Shown: piece by piece, positions 41,316 through 48,803 of the stretch
Numbering within the stretch: position 1 is the first letter of the stretch
Layout: every line of letters begins with the position of its first letter
Notes under the pieces: model-generated
Databases searched by the model: none
The model's input: the letters and a program-made list of their open reading frames with translations, nothing else
Told to the model about the DNA's origin: nothing
Made by a program: the position numbers and the translations under genes
Assembly: GCA_017938645.1 (NCBI GenBank)
Contig: JAGBBE010000115.1
Coordinates: 1-62,930 of the forward strand
Source of the DNA: Clostridia bacterium
GTDB taxonomy: Bacteria > Bacillota_A > Clostridia > Christensenellales > Aristaeellaceae
Length of the DNA stretch: 62,930 bases
Reading direction: 5' to 3'

Positions 41316-43489
41316 CGTGGCTTGATCTGGGCAACGGCTGGCGCAACATCTATCTGCTCAGCTGCATGGCGCAGATGTTTGCTCTGGGCTGCATGTTTGC
41401 GTTCAAGGGCTGGTTTTCCAAACGAAGCAGGCTCGCCTGTTTTTTGACAGGCGTGGCCTCCACGCCGTTTGTGCAGTATCTGTGGGTGCTGATCATGTCG
41501 CTCGCGTGGGCGGATTTGCCCAACTGGGCGTATATCGGCATGCTGCCGCTGCTGTCAGCCGTTGTGGTGCTTTCGCTGATCATTGCAAATCTGCGCAGGG
41601 TCAGGGAGCTGCTTTTGAAGGGCTTTGCCTTCCTGAAGCACTGTCTGCGCTTTGATAAACCTGCGCTCGCAGCGCTGTGCTTTGCCCTTTGCATCGTGAT
41701 TCTGATTGCGCCGGTGTGCGTGCGCTTCATGTCCAGCATGAACGCGGTCAACGGCGGCGACGCGGGCGAGTATCTGGCGCTGGGGCTGCATTACTGCGAA
41801 AACCGCGATCTCTCCGTGCTTCTGGAGAAGGAGGAGACAATCGGCCATTTCCGCGGACACAGCCATTTTCCGTCGCTGGAACTGTACATGAGCTATGGCT
41901 TGTTCCATACCGGCGGAGAGTATGGCTATCCCAACGACAAGCCTGTCTTTACCGGCATCGGCCTGCTGATTTTCTATGCTGCCTGCGCATACGGAGCGCT
42001 TCTGCTCCATTTTTGCCGCGAGAAGAAGGTCTGCGTGCTTCTGGGCGCGGTGCTGTTTAACCTGATTCCTCAGCTGTATTATTCCGTTGCCGGCGCGCCG
42101 CGCGATATCTGGCGCATTCTTGCGCTTTTGCTTGCGGTGCTCGCATTTTCCGGGATTAACGAAAAGGGAAACGGGAAAGCCTATGTGGGCAAGCTGATTC
42201 TCAGCTTCGCCGTGTGCTTCACGGTGATGAGCGCGCATGTGGTGTGCTTTGTGGTGCTGCCCTTCATTGTGGCTGCGTGGGTCGTCTGGCGCGTGCTGGA
42301 CGCGCATATGACCGCCATCAAGGGTGCTGGACGCGCGCTTCTGCGCTCGATGGGCATTGCGCTTGCGGGAGCGGCGGGAACGCTGCTGGCATTTTCGGGG
42401 AATATCTGGTGCTTTCTCAAATGGGGCGAGATGTCCCCGTGGCGTCTGATGACCAGCTTTACCGACGCTCCGTGGTACGACCTGTACATGGACATGGAGT
42501 ACAAGCTGGAGGAAACCACTACGCATCTGAACTTCTTTGAGGATCTGGATGCGATCATCATGGGCTATGCGTCGCCGGTAGGCACGTGGGGCCTGTACGC
42601 AGCGGTGATAGCCGCTGTATGCGTTATCCTCGGCTGGATCGTTTCGCGCATCCGCATGCGCCGTACGTTCAAGGAGGTTCGCTCCTCTGCGGCGGACGGT
42701 CCTGTGGGCGTGATTGTCACCAACCATTCCAAGGGCGTCGAAACGCTGTCCCTGCTGGCCTTCTGCGCGCTGGTGACGGTGCTCACCCTCGCGCCCATGT
42801 CCGGCGTGCTCGACAGCCCGCTGTACAGTTTTTCGGGCTCCTTTGTCAAGCTTCCGCGCTACACGCTGCAGTGGTTCTTCCTGTGCAACGTGATGATCTG
42901 CGCGCTGCTGGCCGCAGTGATCGAGCACTGGCCGCAGTGGCTTGCCAAAGCGAAGAGACTTCCCCAGAAACCGTGGATGAAAACCATCCCTGCGTGGCTG
43001 TGCGCCGCGCTGTGCCTCTTTGGCATGGTGAAGGGCCTCAATCAGACCGGTTACACCAACACCTTCTACCGCTACAGCCGAGATGTGATGGAGGATGAGG
43101 ACATTCTGCTGGACCGGGGCTTCCGCGACCGCTACGGCCTTCTGATGGAGGTGGCGGAGGAAGTCGGGGACGATCAGAAGATCCTGATCACCCGCTCGGG
43201 CTATCAGTACGCGTTGGGCGCAAAGGGCTATGTGCTGATTTCCAATCCCATTGTGGAGCTTCTCAACCTGCCGCTGGAGGAGGTTGAACCGAGGCTGAAG
43301 GAACTGAACGCAGCCATGCTCGCCACCGAGCCGGACTTCTGGGATGAACGCTATTTCCCGCTGTCCACGCTCAACACCTATCTGGAATCCCTTCCCGACG
43401 AACAGATCGTCGAAACCGAAACCATGCGCCTGTATCTGTTTGATCCTGCGCTGATCGACGCAGCGCAGGCGGCGCTTGAATCATTTTGA
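41312..43489 (+). CDS. Polytopic membrane protein, putative GT-C glycosyltransferase
   Basis: Large membrane protein of 725 aa with at least twelve hydrophobic segments and a soluble C-terminal domain of about 135 residues. After an early transmembrane helix the outside loop reads GGDAGEYLALGLHYCENRD, an acidic loop position like the catalytic Asp of GT-C enzymes, followed by FRGHSHFPSLELYMSYGL. GT-C enzymes transfer sugars from lipid-phosphate donors outside the membrane, which fits a DPM1-like GT2 encoded two genes upstream. No named family is recognised; the assignment is inference. ATGA overlap with DUF354. Confidence 0.6.
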   Translation: MTWLDLGNGWRNIYLLSCMAQMFALGCMFAFKGWFSKRSRLACFLTGVASTPFVQYLWVLIMSLAWADLPNWAYIGMLPLLSAVVVLSLIIANLRRVRELLLKGFAFLKHCLRFDKPALAALCFALCIVILIAPVCVRFMSSMNAVNGGDAGEYLALGLHYCENRDLSVLLEKEETIGHFRGHSHFPSLELYMSYGLFHTGGEYGYPNDKPVFTGIGLLIFYAACAYGALLLHFCREKKVCVLLGAVLFNLIPQLYYSVAGAPRDIWRILALLLAVLAFSGINEKGNGKAYVGKLILSFAVCFTVMSAHVVCFVVLPFIVAAWVVWRVLDAHMTAIKGAGRALLRSMGIALAGAAGTLLAFSGNIWCFLKWGEMSPWRLMTSFTDAPWYDLYMDMEYKLEETTTHLNFFEDLDAIIMGYASPVGTWGLYAAVIAAVCVILGWIVSRIRMRRTFKEVRSSAADGPVGVIVTNHSKGVETLSLLAFCALVTVLTLAPMSGVLDSPLYSFSGSFVKLPRYTLQWFFLCNVMICALLAAVIEHWPQWLAKAKRLPQKPWMKTIPAWLCAALCLFGMVKGLNQTGYTNTFYRYSRDVMEDEDILLDRGFRDRYGLLMEVAEEVGDDQKILITRSGYQYALGAKGYVLISNPIVELLNLPLEEVEPRLKELNAAMLATEPDFWDERYFPLSTLNTYLESLPDEQIVETETMRLYLFDPALIDAAQAALESF

Positions 43490-43507
43490 ATTTTCAGGAG
43501 GACATGC

Positions 43508-44401
43508 ATGAACTGTGCCAGATGCGGCGCGCAGCTTCAGCCGGGAGCCAACCGCTGCTCCGTATGCGGCGAGGCGGCGGGCGCGCCGGGAGTGTATCAG
43601 CAGAGCTATGTGCAGTACCAGCAGGGCAGCTATCCGCCCGGCTACCAGGCACCCTATGCCTATAGACAGACGCCCTCGCATGACGAAGGCGGATTTCTGG
43701 GTGCGCTGAGCGATCTGCCCCATGCGTTTGTGGAAAGCTTCACCCATCCGGGCGATGTGATGCGCATGATGGTGGAGCGCCGCGACCGCTTCAGCTGGAT
43801 CATTGTAACGGCTCTGTGCCTGCTGCTTTCGTTTCTGTGCGGCATGGTTTTGATGCGCGGCTTCCTGGGACTGCTTCTGCGCGCCATCTCGGCGCTGAGC
43901 GGAACCCCGCTGGCCTCGACTGACGCATCCATGAGCCAGGGCGTGAGCTACATTGCCGGACGTGTTGCGCCCATGGCAGGCGGCATTGCCGCGCTGTGCC
44001 AGCTGATTTCGATGCTGGTTCCTGCGGCGGTGTTCATGGTGTACATCTGCGGCGTGTGCCGCGTGGCGTTCTCATGGGAGCTTCTCACCAGCTTTGTTGC
44101 GGTGATTTCGCTCAACACCGTGGCCGTGAGCGTGCTGGCCATGGCCGGTTCGCTGCTGACGCCGTGGCTGGCCATCGGGCTGATCCTGTGCGGCATGGCA
44201 GTGAGCTACGTGCAGGCCACGGGCATGCTTGGGCTGATCACTGCGCGCCCGGATCAGCAGCTGATGTTTGGAAAGCTTCTGTGCGTGGTCATTTCGCTTG
44301 CGCTTACGCTGCTTCTGTGCGGCGTCATCGGCGGACTGCTGATGGGCGGCGTGGTGGATCGCGTGCTGATTCTGCTCAACAACGTGGGGGCGCTCATCTG
44401 A
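43508..44401 (+). CDS. Zinc-ribbon Yip1-like membrane protein
   Basis: Protein of 297 aa. An N-terminal zinc ribbon (CARCGAQLQPGANRCSVCG, residues 3-21) is followed by a Gln/Tyr/Pro-rich linker (about 30-60) and five or six transmembrane segments of the Yip1 type (FSWIIVTALCLLLSFLCGMVLM and others). Yip1-domain proteins of Firmicutes are of unknown function and often accompany envelope genes. It lies between a GT-C-like protein and an M1-like peptidase; the latter's ATG overlaps its stop (TGATG). Confidence 0.8.
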   Translation: MNCARCGAQLQPGANRCSVCGEAAGAPGVYQQSYVQYQQGSYPPGYQAPYAYRQTPSHDEGGFLGALSDLPHAFVESFTHPGDVMRMMVERRDRFSWIIVTALCLLLSFLCGMVLMRGFLGLLLRAISALSGTPLASTDASMSQGVSYIAGRVAPMAGGIAALCQLISMLVPAAVFMVYICGVCRVAFSWELLTSFVAVISLNTVAVSVLAMAGSLLTPWLAIGLILCGMAVSYVQATGMLGLITARPDQQLMFGKLLCVVISLALTLLLCGVIGGLLMGGVVDRVLILLNNVGALI

Positions 44402-45891
44402 TGCGCACGCGCAAAATCCTGATTGCAGCAGCCGCGGCGCTGCTGCTGGCGGTTGTGATTCTGGGGCTGGCGTTTGACAGAGCTTTGGAGCTGCCCGAAG
44501 CGTCGCCCGAGCTAGTGCAGGCCTCTTCGGGGTTGGATGAAATTGCAATCGATGCGCGGCTTCATCCTGATGAGCGGATGCTGACCGTGCGCCAGACGCT
44601 CCGCCTTGTCAATCGCACGGGACAGGATCAGAACGCTGCGGTATTGCGCACATGGCCCAACGCCTTCCAGAACATGGATACCTCGCCCTGCACCTTTGAA
44701 GAAAAGCTTTACGACCTCTTTTATCCGGACGGCTTTTCCTCCGGTGCGCTGGTAATGAAAAGCGCGCATGCAGCCGGACAGGCGGTGCTGCATCGTTATA
44801 CCGACGCAGCCAAAACCGTGATGGCCGTGCCGGTTCCGGGTGGATGGAAGGTTGGAGAAACTGCCGAAATTGAACTGGAATACACCGTGCAGATTCCGCG
44901 CATGGCCTACCGTTTCGGAGTGTGGGACGGAATCTGGACGCTGGGCAATGCCTTTGCCATTCCTGCTGTGTGGGAGGACGGCGCTTTCCGCACCGATGCC
45001 TATGCGCCCGTGGGCGATCCCTTTGTATCCGACTGTGCCAACTACAGCGTATCCGTCGCGGTGCCGGAGGGCTATGTCTGCGCCGGAAGCGGATGGGCGG
45101 AAACGGAAAAGGCGAAAGACGAAACGATCTATCGTTTTTCAGCACCTGCCGTGCGCGACTTTGCGCTGGTCATCAGCGACCGCTTTGCATCCGCGCAGGC
45201 GCTGGAAGGAAACGTGCTGGTCGCAGCCTTTGCCGAAGATGCATCCGGGGCGCGTCAGCTGCTCAGATATGCGCGCAAAGCCATAGGCGTGTACGAATCC
45301 CTCTGGGGGGAATATCCCTATCAAAGCTTCACGCTTGCCCAGATGCACATGCCTCTGGGCGGCATGGAATATCCGGCGCTTGCCATGATCTCGGCTGACG
45401 TGCTTTCGCAGGGCGGCCGGGAGCTGGAATACCTCATTGCCCACGAGGCAGCGCACCAGTGGTGGTATGCGCTGGCGGGCAGCGATGGATGGAATCAGCC
45501 TTGGCAGGACGAGGCGCTGTGCGAGTTCGGCGTGCTGGAATATGCCCGAAGCGTCTACGGAGCGCAGGAGCGCGCCGATCTGGAACAGACCCGCGTGGAA
45601 AGCGCAATGCGCGTAACCGTATCGCAGGGCGTTACGCCCGGCGCGCCGCTGGACCGCTTTTCCTCCATGAGCGAATATTCGCTGGTGGTTTACAACCGGG
45701 GTGCGGCATACCTTTGCGCGCTGAACCGGATGCTGCCTCAGGGACTCAACCCCTTCCTGCGCGAGTATGCGCAGCGCTATGCCTTCTCACGCGCCTCGCG
45801 CGGAGATTTTGAATCGCTTCTCACCGCGTTCACCGGCGAGGATCTCTCGCCTCTGACGCGCGATTATCTTGACACCACCATTCTCAACTGA
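44401..45891 (+). CDS. Membrane-anchored M1-like metallopeptidase
   Basis: Zinc peptidase of 496 aa. An N-terminal membrane anchor (ILIAAAAALLLAVVILGLAF) is followed by a beta-rich domain and the gluzincin site HEAAH (348-352) with the third ligand E371, giving exactly HEXXH-x18-E. The exopeptidase-type motif GGMEYPAL (variant of GAMEN) lies before it. Shorter than classical M1 aminopeptidases, with no C-terminal repeat domain. It should act outside the membrane; substrate unknown. The ATG overlaps the Yip1-like stop by one base. Confidence 0.88.
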   Translation: MRTRKILIAAAAALLLAVVILGLAFDRALELPEASPELVQASSGLDEIAIDARLHPDERMLTVRQTLRLVNRTGQDQNAAVLRTWPNAFQNMDTSPCTFEEKLYDLFYPDGFSSGALVMKSAHAAGQAVLHRYTDAAKTVMAVPVPGGWKVGETAEIELEYTVQIPRMAYRFGVWDGIWTLGNAFAIPAVWEDGAFRTDAYAPVGDPFVSDCANYSVSVAVPEGYVCAGSGWAETEKAKDETIYRFSAPAVRDFALVISDRFASAQALEGNVLVAAFAEDASGARQLLRYARKAIGVYESLWGEYPYQSFTLAQMHMPLGGMEYPALAMISADVLSQGGRELEYLIAHEAAHQWWYALAGSDGWNQPWQDEALCEFGVLEYARSVYGAQERADLEQTRVESAMRVTVSQGVTPGAPLDRFSSMSEYSLVVYNRGAAYLCALNRMLPQGLNPFLREYAQRYAFSRASRGDFESLLTAFTGEDLSPLTRDYLDTTILN

Positions 45892-45916
45892 ATGCTTTAC
45901 GAAAGGAAGTCAAACC

Positions 45917-47023
45917 ATGAGCTTCGCCAAAGAAACCGCCGTCGTCATCCCCGCCTACAAGCCCGACGACCGTCTGCCGCCCTATGTGGAAGCGCTCAGG
46001 ACTGCAGGCGTCGGCAAGATCGTCATCATTGACGACGGAAGCGGAGAAGGCTTTCAGGAGCTGTTTTCCCGCATTCCGCAGGATGATGTGACTCACATCG
46101 TCTCCTATGTTCCCAATGCCGGCAAAGGCGTGGCGCTCAAGCGCGGCATGCAGTACGTGCTGGAAAGCTGCCCTGAGCAGAAGTATGTCGTTACCGCCGA
46201 CAGCGACGGCCAGCACACCGTGAAGGACGTCCTGCGCACCGCCGAGGCGCTCAGCGAAAACAGCGAGGGCGTGCTTCTGGGCAGCCGCGACTTCTCTCAG
46301 CCCGATGTGCCCTTCAAGAGCCGCAACGGCAACCGCATCACCTCCACCGTGTTCAAGCTCCTTTACGGCGTATGGGTCTCTGATACGCAAACCGGCCTGC
46401 GCGGCTTTGCACGCGAATTGCTGCCCATGATGATTGCCGTCAAGGGCGACCGCTATGAGTACGAGATGAACGTGCTCATCGAGTGCGCCCATCAGAAGCT
46501 GCCCATGCGCGCGCTGCCCATCCAGACCGTTTATGAGAACAACAACGAGGGCAGCCACTTCCGCGCTGTGCGTGACTCCATCCGCATTTACAGTGTGATT
46601 CTGGCCGGCTTCTTCCGCTTCATCAGCGCGTCGCTGATCAGCTTCCTGCTGGATTACGGCCTCTACCTGCTCTTTAATAACGTGCTCAAGGCCGTTGCGC
46701 CCGCCATGGCGCAGCAGGTGAACTTCCTCTTCCTGCAGTTTGTGCCGCACATCGCCGCCGCCACCATCCTTGCGCGTCTGATTTCCGGCGTGTTCAACTT
46801 CACCGTCAACCGCAAGTATGTCTTCGGCGACAAGTCCTCTGCGAAGAAGTCCTTCCCGCGCTATCTCGTGGTCTTCTTCCTCAACATGCTCCTTTCCGCT
46901 GCTCTGACCAGCTCCTTCCACCTCTGGTTCGGCGTCAGCGACAACCTCATCAAGATTCCTGTAGACGTGCTGCTCTTCTTCATGAGCTACACCCTCCAGC
47001 AGCGCTGGGTCTTCCGGGGGTGA
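45917..47023 (+). CDS. Glycosyltransferase family 2 fused to GtrA-like flippase domain
   Basis: Fusion protein of 368 aa. Residues 1 to about 225 are a GT2 domain (VVIPAYKPDDRL, IVIIDDGSGEGF, DxD in VTADSDGQHT). Residues 235-368 are a GtrA domain with four transmembrane helices, first FFRFISASLISFLLDYGLYLLF, which in flippase systems moves lipid-linked sugars across the membrane. One protein would both load and translocate a polyprenyl-phosphate sugar. GAAAGGAAGT precedes ATG 45917. Last gene of the glycan operon. The stop codon lies in the loop of a GC hairpin (47013-47031). Confidence 0.9.
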   Translation: MSFAKETAVVIPAYKPDDRLPPYVEALRTAGVGKIVIIDDGSGEGFQELFSRIPQDDVTHIVSYVPNAGKGVALKRGMQYVLESCPEQKYVVTADSDGQHTVKDVLRTAEALSENSEGVLLGSRDFSQPDVPFKSRNGNRITSTVFKLLYGVWVSDTQTGLRGFARELLPMMIAVKGDRYEYEMNVLIECAHQKLPMRALPIQTVYENNNEGSHFRAVRDSIRIYSVILAGFFRFISASLISFLLDYGLYLLFNNVLKAVAPAMAQQVNFLFLQFVPHIAAATILARLISGVFNFTVNRKYVFGDKSSAKKSFPRYLVVFFLNMLLSAALTSSFHLWFGVSDNLIKIPVDVLLFFMSYTLQQRWVFRG

Positions 47024-47031
47024 CCCCCGGA
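47013..47031 (+). terminator. GC hairpin with the stop codon in its loop
   Basis: TCCGGGGG, loop TGA, CCCCCGGA. The TGA stop of the GT2-GtrA gene forms the three-base loop. A second hairpin, CTGCGCG/CGCGCAG (47039-47059), follows. Neither has a T-tract. 47060-47148 shows nothing else recognisable. Confidence 0.6.
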
Positions 47032-47148
47032 CCCCGGACTGCGCGCCGATGACGCGCAGGGATTGAGTGACGGAGTTTGGCTTTGCAGACATGACCGCCG
47101 GTCGGCGGAGGGCCTCCCGGCTCGCTGGTGTGATCGGATGTAAATCAA

Positions 47149-47179
47149 AAACGCCCATGCGTTTTTGGCACGGGCGTTT
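47149..47179 (-). terminator. Terminator of the GNAT gene
   Basis: AAACGCCC and TGC pair with GCA and GGGCGTTT around a seven-base loop. On the minus strand the stem runs into TTTTTGATTT shortly after the GNAT stop. Confidence 0.75.
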
Positions 47180-47187
47180 AAAAACAC

Positions 47188-47664
47188 TTATTCTTCTCTG
47201 AGGGCTTTGGGGACGCATTCGGGGCTGCGGTGGCCGCATTCGGCACAGTTGCCGCCGCAATGGCTCAGCTGCACGTCCTCGCCGCGGATGGACATGGTGA
47301 TCATACCGTTTTGTTCGCTCGTGGCTTTGAGACCGTACTGGGCGAAGAAGGGTTCGAGCGCCTTCGGCGTGTCCACGCAGATCAGGCTGGCGCTGTGGGT
47401 GAGGGCTTTGTAAAGAAGCAGACGAACCAGCAGGTCGCCGAAGCCCTTGCCGCGCTTGTGTTCGGTTACGGCGATGCAGCCCATGCGGAACGCGCCGTCT
47501 GCCCACCAGAGTCTGGCAGAGCCCGCCGGCTCCTCGCCGTCAAAAACCACCACATGCTGGCTCATGGGATCCAGTTCGTCTGCGTCAAGGCCCAGAACCT
47601 GTTTGCGCAGGCTCAGCGGCAGACTCAGATCGCTGCCCATTGCATACCACTTGCCCGATACCAT
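47188..47664 (-). CDS. GNAT N-acetyltransferase with C-terminal cysteine cluster
   Basis: Acetyltransferase of 158 aa. The acetyl-CoA loop is HKRGKGFGDLLVRLLLYKAL (RGKGFG; about residues 76-95). After the fold ends there is an unusual tail, HCGGNCAECGHRSPEC, with four cysteines and two histidines, resembling a small zinc or iron-sulfur site. GGGAGGT precedes the ATG. It is head to head with the DUF896 gene with only 33 bases between start codons. Substrate unknown. Confidence 0.85.
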   Translation of the reverse strand: MVSGKWYAMGSDLSLPLSLRKQVLGLDADELDPMSQHVVVFDGEEPAGSARLWWADGAFRMGCIAVTEHKRGKGFGDLLVRLLLYKALTHSASLICVDTPKALEPFFAQYGLKATSEQNGMITMSIRGEDVQLSHCGGNCAECGHRSPECVPKALREE

Positions 47665-47697
47665 ATCGCATTACCTCCCGAAAGGATGAAAAATACC

Positions 47698-47910
47698 ATG
47701 GAACATGAAAAGATTGAACGAATCAACGAGCTGGCCCGTCTTGCCAAAGAGCGCGAACTGACGCCCGAAGAGCAGACCGAGCGCGCCGCGCTGCGCAAGG
47801 AATACCTCGATGGCTTCCGCGAGAACATGCGCCAGGTCCTCGAAGGTGTTGTCATCCAGCGTCCCGACGGAACCAAGGAACCCCTGAAAAGGAAGCAGGA
47901 CAAGCATTGA
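47698..47910 (+). CDS. DUF896 family protein (YnzC-like)
   Basis: Small cytoplasmic protein of 70 aa. The pattern IERINELARLAKERELTPEEQTERAALRKEYLDGFRENMRQVL is diagnostic of DUF896, a helical-hairpin family whose Bacillus member YnzC is an SOS-linked small protein of unknown role. The start at 47698 is preceded by AAAGGA about 12 bases upstream; an ATG at 47686 abuts that site. Basic C-terminus (KRKQDKH). Confidence 0.9.
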   Translation: MEHEKIERINELARLAKERELTPEEQTERAALRKEYLDGFRENMRQVLEGVVIQRPDGTKEPLKRKQDKH

Positions 47911-47982
47911 TCGCTTGCCCCAACAGATTTATCATACCATAAAAACCACCAAAAATCAAATACAAAATTTTCGCTCAAAGCC

Positions 47983-48011
47983 TTGTCATATCAGGGTTTT
48001 TCGGTTATAAT
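47983..48011 (+). promoter_or_regulatory. Consensus-like promoter of the structured RNA / DUF1292 transcript
   Basis: TTGTCA (47983-47988), 17-base spacer, TATAAT (48006-48011). One of the strongest promoters in the window; transcription should start near 48018. Confidence 0.88.
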
Positions 48012-48017
48012 AAGGCC

Positions 48018-48203
48018 AAGCCAAGAGGAAAGAAAAACCCAAAGGAACAACGCTTCTCCATCGTGCGGGAAATGCCCGCCGCAGGCTGTGATGACACGGC
48101 GGTGAAGAAACGAACACGTCCAAGGCACGTGCGATGGTTCCGGTGCAGGTACTCCGAAAGAAGAAGCTTTTCTCAAGGCGCACCGGAAGACGCAAAAGCG
48201 TCA
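48018..48203 (+). ncRNA. Structured RNA (leader or processed ncRNA) of unassigned class
   Basis: About 185 bases without an ORF between a strong promoter and the DUF1292 gene, rich in stable helices: CCATCG (48058-48063) with CGATGG (48132-48137), next to GGAA/TTCC; hairpin GCGGG/CCCGC (48065-48079); GCTGTG-ATGA-CACGGC (48085-48100); CACGT/ACGTG (48115-48131); TCCGGTGC (48139-48146) with GCACCGGA (48180-48187); GACGC-AAAA-GCGTC (48189-48202). Some compete, as in a multi-state RNA. It has no terminator T-tract. I could not match it to RNase P, tmRNA, SRP RNA, 6S RNA or a known riboswitch core. It may be a raiA-type or other Clostridial motif that I cannot verify. Confidence 0.55.
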
Positions 48204-48233
48204 GAAATTATGCAAAGAAAGTAGGCGATACCG

Positions 48234-48614
48234 TTGTACTGTGACGAACATTCCATGGGCGGCAATATGGCCGCCGAAGAAGAAATGCTGGATCTCATCG
48301 AAGGCGTCGATGAGGATGGTAACAATATTCTGCTGGAGGTCGTACGCTATTTCTTCTACAACGGTGAAGAATACGTTGTACTGGGCGAGGCCCACGAAGG
48401 CGAATGCGGCTGTGGATGCGAAGATTGTGACCACGACCACGAGGAAGACGATGAAGAAGCCGTGAATCTCTACATCATGAAGGTTGTGGAGAAGGAAGAA
48501 GACGGCGAAGAGATCGAAGAGTTCCTTCCCGTGGAAGACGAAGACCTGCTCGAAAAGCTCATTGAGGTAGTCCAGGCTGATTTCGAAGCCGATGAAGCAT
48601 TTGACGACGAGTGA
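48234..48614 (+). CDS. DUF1292 family protein (YrzB-like) with Cys/His/acid-rich insert
   Basis: Acidic cytoplasmic protein of up to 126 aa. The DUF1292 core reads LIEGVDEDGNNILLEVVRYFFYNGEEYVVL and NLYIMKVVEKEEDG. Between the halves is an insert GECGCGCEDCDHDHEEDDEE, with four Cys and two His, suggestive of metal binding. The start is uncertain: TTG 48234 has AGGCGAT seven bases upstream; ATG 48255 and 48267 lack good sites but would give the length usual for YrzB. It follows the structured RNA without a terminator in between, so that RNA may regulate it. Confidence 0.82.
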   Translation: MYCDEHSMGGNMAAEEEMLDLIEGVDEDGNNILLEVVRYFFYNGEEYVVLGEAHEGECGCGCEDCDHDHEEDDEEAVNLYIMKVVEKEEDGEEIEEFLPVEDEDLLEKLIEVVQADFEADEAFDDE

Positions 48615-48632
48615 CGTTACATAAGTCAGTTG

Positions 48633-48654
48633 TGGCGGTACCCGCCAGCTTTTT
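48633..48654 (+). terminator. Terminator of the DUF1292 gene
   Basis: TGGCGG, loop TAC, CCGCCA, then GCTTTTT, 19 bases after the stop codon. Confidence 0.82.
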
Positions 48655-48771
48655 CCCAACGATACGAATGGAATCCCAACAGCGATCACAGGGATCGATC
48701 AAGATAGACACATTTTATCATGGTTGGTTTTCTCATTCGAGCAGGCAGGAAAAGTGAATAACAAAAAATGT

Positions 48772-48796
48772 CCCGGACGGATTCAATCCGTCCGGG
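48772..48796 (-). terminator. Terminator of the ABC exporter operon
   Basis: CCCGGACGGATT, one base, AATCCGTCCGGG: a perfect 12-bp interrupted palindrome. On the minus strand it is followed by ACATTTTTTG, just past the permease stop. Confidence 0.88.
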
Positions 48797-48803
48797 TTTC
48801 TTG

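Noticed and set aside
47024..47148. Possible mobile-element or rearrangement scar after the glycan operon
   Set aside because: Only short GC hairpins are visible; no terminal repeats, target duplication or transposase fragment.
48018..48233. RNase P RNA, tmRNA, 6S RNA, SRP RNA or a cobalamin/FMN/SAM/TPP riboswitch
   Set aside because: None of their conserved core sequences could be found. GAGGAAAG at about 48025-48032 is reminiscent of RNase P RNA, but the rest of its core is absent.
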